Shown here: positions 4,911 to 10,311 of the stretch, in pieces
How the letters are laid out: each line of letters opens with the position of its first letter
How positions within the stretch are numbered: position 1 is the first letter of the stretch
Assembly (NCBI GenBank): GCA_016935875.1
Contig: JAFGQD010000012.1
Location: 1-10,311, forward strand
Direction: 5' to 3'
DNA length: 10,311 nucleotides
DNA from: Deltaproteobacteria bacterium
GTDB lineage: Bacteria; Desulfobacterota; Syntrophia; Syntrophales; UBA2210
Notes under the pieces: generated by a model
Told to the model about the DNA's origin: nothing
Database searches by the model: none
What the model saw: only the letters and a program-made list of their open reading frames with translations
Translations under genes and position numbers: made by a program

Positions 4911-7298
4911 TCAATTTTTTGAATCAAGATCGTACCTGAAGAATCCTTTGTCTTCACTGCCATCATCTTCGGGTACCGTTTCGGTAGGCTCCGTCCCCTC
5001 CAGAAAACATTCAAATATGGATTTTTCGGAATCGGGTCCTGCCAATGCGCCTGTTTCGGGATCTATTTTGGCAAAGACGACCCCTTCGGGAGGCGAGAAG
5101 GATTCTACCGGAGTACCCTCAAGCGCTTTTTCCATAAAGTACAGAAAAATGGGACTGGCGGCACGTGAACCGGTTTCATACTTACCCAGCGGTTTCAGAT
5201 CGTCAAAGCCGACCCATACACCCGCGACGAGCGAAGGGGTAAATCCCATGAACCATGCATCCTTGAGATCATTGGTTGTTCCTGTTTTTCCAGCCACAGG
5301 TCTGCCGAGTGCCCTGACTCGCCAGCCGGTACCCCCCTTGACGGCCTCCTGAAGCAGATGCGATGTTATGTATGCGATCCCGGGGTCAACAGCCTGTTCT
5401 ACTTCCGGCCTGTTTTCTTCCACTATGTTGCCGGTGCGATCAAAAATCTTTTTTATAAAGAAGGGCTTCACCTTTTTACCACCATCAGCAAAAATTCCAT
5501 AGCCTCTCACCATCTCCTCAAGTGTTACCCCCGATGTCCCGAGAGCCATTGAAAGATCCCTTGTCAGTGGAGTGGTGATCCCCATATTAACCGCGTAATC
5601 CGCCGCGTAATCTATCCCGATCTCTTTCAAGAGCTTTATGGTCACCAGATTTCTCGATTTGATGAGAGCGGTCCTGAGGGTCGTGGGACCGTAAAACTGT
5701 TCTGAAAAATTTCGTGGTTTCCACAGACTGTCCTTCAGGGTATCCTTATAGATGACGGGGCTATCCATAATGATGCTCGCAGGAGTCATCCCCTTGTCAA
5801 AGGCCGCGGTAAAGATAAAGGGCTTGAAAGCGGAACCGGGTTGCCTCTTTGCCTGCGTGGCGCGGTTAAACTCACTCTTGCTGTAGTTTCTGCCCCCGAC
5901 CATTGCTTTTATCTCTCCGGTATTCGAGTCCATGGCAAGAAGAGCGGCCTGAGCCAGGGGTTCCTGTTCCAGCGCCAGTTCCAGTTTCCCATCCACTATG
6001 CTCAGAACCTTTACCTCTACGACATCTCCTGTCATGAGCACATCCGCAGGATCTTTCACTTTGGCTGTGTTATAGGCAATATCAGGATCGGGGACCCTGG
6101 CCCATGACATATGTTCCAGCGTCATGGTCCCTTCGTATTCGCCTACCCGTAATCGTACAATCTTCTCCCCGCTGTTCACATCCACGACAATGGCTTCCAC
6201 TATGCGGCCTTCCAACGGCTCTTCCATATCCACTTTCATGTCTCGTACAAAAGATTCTATGCCCTCTTCCGGCACTTTTTTCAGAACTCCTCTGTACCCC
6301 TGTCTCTTGTCCAGCTCTCGCAGACCTCTCGCCACGGCGTCACGGGCCGCCTTCTGACGGGTCATATTCAGTGTAGTATAGACCTCCAGGCCTTCTTTAT
6401 ACAGAACATCACTGCCATAGGTAGTCTGAATATATCTGCGAACATTCTCGGTAAAATAGGGCGCTATCTTAGCTTTATCCTCTGCCTTCATCAGTGTTAC
6501 CGGCGCTTCAAGCGCATCGAGCTTCTCCTTCTCTGTTATATATCCATCCTCCGCCACCCTGTGCAGGACGTAAACCTGCCTCTGACGGGCACGTTCGGGA
6601 TGCATCAAGGGAGAATATCGGTTAGGTGCCTTGGGAAGACCGGCAAGAAGGGCAGCTTCAGAAAGAGTCAGCTTCTCAGCTGTCTTTCCGAAATAGTGTT
6701 GCGCCGCGGCCTCTATCCCATATGTGCCATGCCCAAGATATATGTGGTTCAGATAGAGGTTGAGTATTTCATATTTCTCTAAATATCTGTCTATTCTATA
6801 GGCAAGAATGGCCTCTTTGAGTTTTCTGATATATTTTTTCTCTGGTGACAGAAATAGTGACTTGGCTACCTGCTGGGTTATGGTGCTCCCACCCTGAACG
6901 ATGGTGCCAGCTTCCATATTCTTAAAGAAGGCCCTTGTAATGCTCTGGAGGTCTATCCCCTGGTGTCTGAAAAAACGGGCATCCTCCGCCGCCACAAATA
7001 CCTGTATAACAAATTTCGGCAGATCGGTAACCTTGACAACTTTTCTGTCTTCAAGATAGAACTCATCAATCAGTTGGCCATCATCCGCATATACCCTGGT
7101 TATTATGCTGGGCCGGTAGTCTTTCAAGGACGCAATACTGGGCAATCCATCCACAAGAAAATAGATGAATCCCGCCCCTGCCAGGATCAGCAGGAGGAGC
7201 GAAATGGAGGTCCAGATAAGGATTTGTTTTCCAATTCCTCTTTTTTTTACCCTTCTTTTCCGTATGCTTTTCAGCGACCCTTTCTCGTTATTCATCAT
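4911..7298 (-). CDS. mrcA: Penicillin-binding protein 1A, bifunctional transglycosylase/transpeptidase
   Basis: This class A PBP polymerises lipid II into glycan strands and crosslinks them in the periplasm. Of its 795 residues, 1-24 are a basic cytoplasmic tail and about 25-48 a membrane anchor. The GT51 transglycosylase domain follows (about 60-235), with AAEDARFFRHQGID (catalytic Glu105), GGSTITQQVAKSLFL (137-150), RKLKEAILA and the NHIYLGHGTYGIEAAAQHYFGK block. An OB-like insert spans roughly 330-450. The transpeptidase domain has GSAFKPF (SxxK, Ser489 and Lys492), SRN (548-550) and KTGT (671-674). The C-terminus is acidic. All catalytic motifs are intact. Its ATG overlaps the tatC stop as ATGA, and the region before it is A-rich without a clear ribosome site, so translational coupling is likely. 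A second ATG (7293-7295) follows directly. I see no terminator after its stop codon. The symbol could equally be ponA or pbp1A. Confidence 0.95.
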   Translation of the reverse strand: MMNNEKGSLKSIRKRRVKKRGIGKQILIWTSISLLLLILAGAGFIYFLVDGLPSIASLKDYRPSIITRVYADDGQLIDEFYLEDRKVVKVTDLPKFVIQVFVAAEDARFFRHQGIDLQSITRAFFKNMEAGTIVQGGSTITQQVAKSLFLSPEKKYIRKLKEAILAYRIDRYLEKYEILNLYLNHIYLGHGTYGIEAAAQHYFGKTAEKLTLSEAALLAGLPKAPNRYSPLMHPERARQRQVYVLHRVAEDGYITEKEKLDALEAPVTLMKAEDKAKIAPYFTENVRRYIQTTYGSDVLYKEGLEVYTTLNMTRQKAARDAVARGLRELDKRQGYRGVLKKVPEEGIESFVRDMKVDMEEPLEGRIVEAIVVDVNSGEKIVRLRVGEYEGTMTLEHMSWARVPDPDIAYNTAKVKDPADVLMTGDVVEVKVLSIVDGKLELALEQEPLAQAALLAMDSNTGEIKAMVGGRNYSKSEFNRATQAKRQPGSAFKPFIFTAAFDKGMTPASIIMDSPVIYKDTLKDSLWKPRNFSEQFYGPTTLRTALIKSRNLVTIKLLKEIGIDYAADYAVNMGITTPLTRDLSMALGTSGVTLEEMVRGYGIFADGGKKVKPFFIKKIFDRTGNIVEENRPEVEQAVDPGIAYITSHLLQEAVKGGTGWRVRALGRPVAGKTGTTNDLKDAWFMGFTPSLVAGVWVGFDDLKPLGKYETGSRAASPIFLYFMEKALEGTPVESFSPPEGVVFAKIDPETGALAGPDSEKSIFECFLEGTEPTETVPEDDGSEDKGFFRYDLDSKN

Positions 7299-8074
7299 TT
7301 TTTTTCATCTTCTTCATTCTTTTTGTCTTCATCCTCTTCAGTCCGGACCCGTTTTTTCTCCCCCATCTTTACAACCCAGATACTTATTTCATAGAGGAGC
7401 ATAAGGGGCAGGGCCATCAGTATCTGCGTTACAACGTCCGGAGGAGTAAAGAGGGCGGCGACAATAAATACGAGGAGTATCGCATATTTTCTCTTTTTTG
7501 CCAGGATTCTTGAATCCACCATCCCTATCTTCGCCAGAAAAAACATGAAGATGGGAAGCTCAAAGATAACCCCGAACGCGATGAGGAGCTTCATGGAGAA
7601 GGAGAGATACTCCTTCAGAGAAAGCATGGGGCGTATAAATTCATTCCCGAAACCGACAAAGAATTTGAATCCGAACGGGAAAACAATGTAATACGCGAAA
7701 AGTGACCCTCCTAAAAAGAATATGGTGGAAAAGGTTACGAAGGGTGCCACCTGTTTTTTTTCGGATGGAAAGAGACCCGGGGACACAAATTTCCATATCT
7801 GGTAGAGAATGAAGGGACTGACAAGAAAAATAGATGCAAAAAAAGATACCTTGAGATAGGTAAAGAACGCCTCGGGAAGGCTGGTAAAGATCATGGAGCT
7901 GTTGTCGGGTAGCACGGCGACAAGGGGAAGCGTCAAGGCCCAGAACAGCTTTTCCTTGAAGAGATAGCATATGACGAAACCGACGCCGATAGCAATCAGC
8001 ACCCGCGTCAGCCTGGTTTTCAATTCTTCCAGGTGGAGCATAAAGGGCATCTTTTCATCTATTTGATCGGTCAT
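7295..8074 (-). CDS. tatC: Twin-arginine translocase subunit TatC
   Basis: TatC is the polytopic inner-membrane receptor that binds twin-arginine signal peptides and exports folded proteins together with TatA/B. The 259 residues contain several hydrophobic segments, consistent with the six expected. Family landmarks are HLEELKTRL (14-22), FVSPGLFPSEKK with Glu105 (matching E. coli Glu103), FELP with Glu172 (matching Glu170) and TPPDVVTQ with Asp213 (matching Asp211). The last 22 residues are an almost wholly charged Lys/Glu/Asp tail that overlaps the start of mrcA by four bases. The ribosome site is weak (GTGAGCCTGAG upstream of the ATG). The gene lies 197 bases downstream of the tatA/B gene, so the pair may be co-transcribed or tatC may use its own promoter near 8225-8230. 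Cytochromes fold after Sec export, so a link to the haem proteins here is not required. Confidence 0.95.
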   Translation of the reverse strand: MTDQIDEKMPFMLHLEELKTRLTRVLIAIGVGFVICYLFKEKLFWALTLPLVAVLPDNSSMIFTSLPEAFFTYLKVSFFASIFLVSPFILYQIWKFVSPGLFPSEKKQVAPFVTFSTIFFLGGSLFAYYIVFPFGFKFFVGFGNEFIRPMLSLKEYLSFSMKLLIAFGVIFELPIFMFFLAKIGMVDSRILAKKRKYAILLVFIVAALFTPPDVVTQILMALPLMLLYEISIWVVKMGEKKRVRTEEDEDKKNEEDEKK

Positions 8075-8271
8075 AACTCAGGCTCACAGTACAGTTTCAT
8101 GACTCACATCTCGCGCAAAGTCTTGTCGGAGAGAATCCGGGCATTTTTGAAAAAATAATAAAGCCATCAATCATTTTCAGGCTCCGGGCAATCAATCATG
8201 AATGCATCGAAAGGATGGAGGGTGATTATACGCGTTCAGAGGATTAAAGGAAAATCGGGAATCACCGTGGA
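8075..8271. other. Gap between tatA/B and tatC
   Basis: This 197-base gap contains no second TatB gene and no ORF that I can support. On the minus strand a perfect TATAAT (8225-8230) could be the -10 box of a tatC-mrcA promoter, but the matching -35 region (TTTCCT at 17 bases) is poor. A T-rich run near 8144-8160 has only a 4-bp stem (AGCC with GGCT, loop 14) before it, too weak to call a terminator. A 9-base direct repeat ATCAATCAT occurs at 8166 and 8191. Confidence 0.4.
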
Positions 8272-8559
8272 TTATTGAGAATCCCTGTCCACCGGCTTCG
8301 GGGTCTCTTCTTTCGCCTTCGGACCATTGTCTTCAGGTTCTTCCTTCTTTTTCCCATAGAGGACCGAATCCTTGAAATCACCCGCATCTTCTTTGATCTG
8401 TTCTACATTGAGGCTTTCTTTAACATCATCGGTGGCGCGGCGGAATTCCGCAAGCCCTTTGCCGAGAGATTTTGCCAGATCAGGCAGTTTTTTCGGCCCG
8501 ATGACAAGCAGGGCAACAACAAGTATAATCATCAATTCCGGCATTCCAATACCAAACAT
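8272..8559 (-). CDS. tatA: Tat translocase subunit, TatA/TatB family
   Basis: This single-span protein forms the Tat export pore or the TatBC receptor complex. It has 95 residues: a short N-terminus, a membrane helix (about 8-21), a hinge (GPKKLP, 21-26), an amphipathic helix (KSLGKGLAEFRRATDD) and a charged, disordered tail. Glu8, Gly21-Pro22 and Leu25-Pro26 match E. coli TatB position by position, while the amphipathic helix reads like TatA, so one protein may do both jobs with TatC. I chose the ATG at 8557-8559. An in-frame ATG 11 codons upstream (8590-8592) lies upstream of the start site (near 8586) predicted from a strong promoter. The chosen ATG is preceded by GGTGAT, part of the extended Shine-Dalgarno sequence. 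It is divergent from gatC. The symbol could also be tatB. Confidence 0.9.
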   Translation of the reverse strand: MFGIGMPELMIILVVALLVIGPKKLPDLAKSLGKGLAEFRRATDDVKESLNVEQIKEDAGDFKDSVLYGKKKEEPEDNGPKAKEETPKPVDRDSQ

Positions 8560-8592
8560 ACCATCACCATATTCCCGAAAGACTTTGATCAT

Positions 8593-8620
8593 AATATATT
8601 ATTGCCTGAATCTTTGTCAA
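8593..8620 (-). promoter_or_regulatory. Sigma-70 promoter of the tat genes
   Basis: On the minus strand a perfect TTGACA (8615-8620) lies 16 bases from TATATT (8593-8598, five of six matches). The predicted start of transcription is near 8586, which gives a leader of about 27 bases to the ATG at 8559. This rules out the upstream ATG at 8592 if the promoter is the one used. Confidence 0.75.
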
Positions 8621-8718
8621 TCTGAAATAGGTCTAACAGTTTGCAACTTGCATGGTTCTGTGATAGGAGATTCACCTCATATCAGTAGATAAACCAACCA
8701 CAAAGGAGGAGTGGCACG

Positions 8719-9006
8719 GTGAAGATAACAACGCAGGAAGTGGGTTATGTCGCCCATCTTGCTCGGCTTGACCTCAGTGAGGATGAAAAGGGCATACTCA
8801 CTTCGCAGCTCAACAACATATTGATGTATATGGATATATTGAACGGGGTGGATACTGAGGGAATTGCGCCTATGACACACGCCATCTCTCTCAATAATGT
8901 ATTCAGGGACGATACAGAGAAACAATCCATAGGAGTGGCGATAGCGCTTTCCAATGCCCCGGACGGGGATATGGGTTTCTTCGGCGTTCCTAAAATCATA
9001 GAATAA
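8719..9006 (+). CDS. gatC: Asp-tRNA(Asn)/Glu-tRNA(Gln) amidotransferase subunit C
   Basis: GatC is the small scaffold that wraps around GatA and GatB in the cytoplasmic GatCAB complex, which converts Glu-tRNA(Gln) and/or Asp-tRNA(Asn) to the amidated forms. The 95 residues are the standard length. Family motifs are VAHLARLDLSEDE, LNNILMYMDILNGVDTEGIAPMTHA, NVFRDD and the C-terminal ALSNAPDGDMGFFGVPKIIE. The start is GTG, supported by a full AAGGAGG site (8703-8709) 9 bases before it; the earlier GTG at 8711 runs into a stop within three codons. Two TAA stops follow in tandem. It is divergent from the tat genes, and no clear promoter could be picked for it in 8600-8700. gatA follows after 51 bases, so the two form an operon. 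Confidence 0.95.
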   Translation: MKITTQEVGYVAHLARLDLSEDEKGILTSQLNNILMYMDILNGVDTEGIAPMTHAISLNNVFRDDTEKQSIGVAIALSNAPDGDMGFFGVPKIIE

Positions 9007-9057
9007 TAAAGGCCGCCTTCGGGTTTGTCCCGGATTGAGACCGGACCAGGAAAAGAT

Positions 9058-10311
9058 ATGGAACTGAATCAGTTAACAATTCATGAACTGCAGGAACGAC
9101 TTAGAGATGGAACCCTTACATCCACTGAAATCGCCGAGTCTGTGTTCCGGCGGATAGCATTCGTAGAAGATCGGGTGCACGCATATATCACCTTGATGGA
9201 GGATTATGCCATCGAGCAGGCCCGAGCGGCTGACAGGCGGATACAAGAGGGAACCGGAGGTGCACTGACCGGGATACCCATAGCCCTCAAGGATGTCCTG
9301 TGTACGGAAGGTATCAGGACAACCTGTGGATCGCATATGCTTGAAAACTTCATCCCTCCCTTTGACGCTACTGTGGTCAGGAAACTGAGGGAAGACGGCG
9401 CGGTCTTTGTGGGGAAGACTAATATGGATGAGTTCGCCATGGGATCCTCAACAGAAACCTCGCATTTCGGCGTCACCAGGAACCCGTGGGACCTGGAGTG
9501 TATCCCTGGAGGATCCAGCGGCGGTTCAGCCGCCGCGATCGCCGCCGACGAATGCGTCGCTTCCCTGGGGACAGACACAGGCGGTTCCATCAGACAGCCG
9601 GCAGCCCTGTGCGGTGTCGTCGGTCTGAAACCCACCTACGGGAGGGTTTCGCGCTTCGGCCTTGTGGCCTACGCCTCCTCCCTGGATCAGATAGGACCCA
9701 TCACCAAAGATGTGGAAGATTGCGCCATTATGATGAACGCGATCGCCGGTCATGACCCACAGGATTCCACCTCCGTCCCCGCAGAGGTCCCCGATTACAG
9801 AGAGTGCATCTCCAGAGACATCAAGGGATGGACTGTCGGCATCCCCAAGGAGTATTTTGTCGAAGGGATTGACCCGGAGATCAGGGCTTCCATAGATAGA
9901 ACTATCAAAACCCTTGAGGGACTCGGAGCGCAATGCCGTGACATATCGCTCCCCCATACCGAATACTGCGTCGCGACTTACTATATCATAGCACCTTCAG
10001 AGGCCAGTTCGAACCTGGCCCGGTACGACGGTGTCCGATACGGATTCAGGGCTCCAGATGGAGAGAACCTCCTGGATATGTACAAGAAGACCCGCTCCAC
10101 CGGTTTCGGAGCGGAGGTCAAGAGGAGGATCATAATAGGGACCTACTCCCTCTCCTCCGGATATTACGATGCCTACTATAAAAAGGCATCACAAGTACGG
10201 GCTTTGATCAGAGACGACTTCGACCGTGCATTCACACAGTGCGATGTCATCCTGACCCCCGCGACACCGACTCCGGCTTTCCGGATCGGAGAAAAAATGG
10301 ACGATCCCCTC
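9058..10311 (+). CDS. gatA: Asp-tRNA(Asn)/Glu-tRNA(Gln) amidotransferase subunit A, 3' end outside window
   Basis: GatA is the glutaminase subunit: it releases ammonia from glutamine and channels it to GatB. The frame is open from an ATG with AGGAAAAGAT upstream to the window edge, giving 418 codons of an expected 480 or so; the end is cut by the window and not by a stop. The amidase-signature Ser-cisSer-Lys triad is complete: Lys78 in IPIALKDV, cis-Ser153 in PGGSSGGSAAA and nucleophile Ser177 in GTDTGGSIRQPA. The spacing of 24 between the two serines is the family norm. Other landmarks are GKTNMDEFAMGSSTE, GLKPTYGRVSRFGLVAYASSLDQIGP, GFGAEVKRRIIIGTY and DVILTPATPTPAF. gatB would be expected next. 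It follows gatC closely with no terminator. Its role as GatA and not another amidase is clear from gatC beside it. Confidence 0.96.
   Translation, partial: MELNQLTIHELQERLRDGTLTSTEIAESVFRRIAFVEDRVHAYITLMEDYAIEQARAADRRIQEGTGGALTGIPIALKDVLCTEGIRTTCGSHMLENFIPPFDATVVRKLREDGAVFVGKTNMDEFAMGSSTETSHFGVTRNPWDLECIPGGSSGGSAAAIAADECVASLGTDTGGSIRQPAALCGVVGLKPTYGRVSRFGLVAYASSLDQIGPITKDVEDCAIMMNAIAGHDPQDSTSVPAEVPDYRECISRDIKGWTVGIPKEYFVEGIDPEIRASIDRTIKTLEGLGAQCRDISLPHTEYCVATYYIIAPSEASSNLARYDGVRYGFRAPDGENLLDMYKKTRSTGFGAEVKRRIIIGTYSLSSGYYDAYYKKASQVRALIRDDFDRAFTQCDVILTPATPTPAFRIGEKMDDPL

Noticed and set aside
8166..8199. Direct repeat ATCAATCAT, two copies 25 bases apart
   Set aside because: Two short AT-rich copies in an intergenic gap are expected by chance and are not linked to a known operator.
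8221..8266. Inverted repeat GGTGATT ... AATCACC between tatA and tatC
   Set aside because: The arms are 7 bases with a 32-base loop and no T-tract, so neither a terminator nor a clear operator.
8600..8700. Promoter for gatCA on the plus strand
   Set aside because: TTGCAA at 8641 and TAGGAG at 8664 have acceptable spacing but the -10 match is too poor to call.

Overview
The window looks like chromosomal DNA of an anaerobic Gram-negative bacterium. A deltaproteobacterial (Desulfobacterota) host is the best guess. That rests on a NapC/NirT-like cytochrome beside an eight-heme lipoprotein cytochrome, a TatA/B-TatC pair, a GatCA amidotransferase operon and moderate GC content. It is an inference from gene style, since no marker gene settles the taxon. 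Nothing in the window looks mobile: I saw no transposase, integrase, CRISPR array, tRNA or rRNA.

Layout. Positions 73-1965 (minus strand) hold two c-type cytochrome genes, probably one operon: an eight-heme lipoprotein, then a membrane-anchored six-heme NapC/NirT-like protein. A 409-base gap (1966-2374) follows and contains the intrinsic terminator of the next operon. Positions 2375-4583 (minus) carry ilvB and ilvN, the two subunits of acetohydroxyacid synthase. The ilvB leader (4584-4910) is the most informative non-coding stretch. It has a consensus sigma-70 promoter, a 27-codon leader ORF packed with Val and Leu codons, and tandem terminator hairpins whose arms can re-pair into alternative structures. 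Positions 4911-8559 (minus) hold mrcA (class A penicillin-binding protein), tatC and a single tatA/tatB-like gene; tatC and mrcA overlap by four bases. From 8719 onward the plus strand carries gatC and the first 418 codons of gatA, which runs off the window.

How the genes work together. The cytochromes would pass electrons from the quinol pool to periplasmic or outer-membrane haem carriers. IlvBN makes acetolactate for valine and leucine (and possibly acetohydroxybutyrate for isoleucine), and its leader predicts attenuation by charged Val- and Leu-tRNA. Tat exports folded cofactor-bearing proteins. MrcA builds peptidoglycan. GatCA(B) amidates mischarged Glu-tRNA(Gln) or Asp-tRNA(Asn). The main discovery candidate is the ilvB leader. 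The matching observation in the enzyme is that IlvB has Ile where most acetohydroxyacid synthases have the Trp that favours 2-ketobutyrate.
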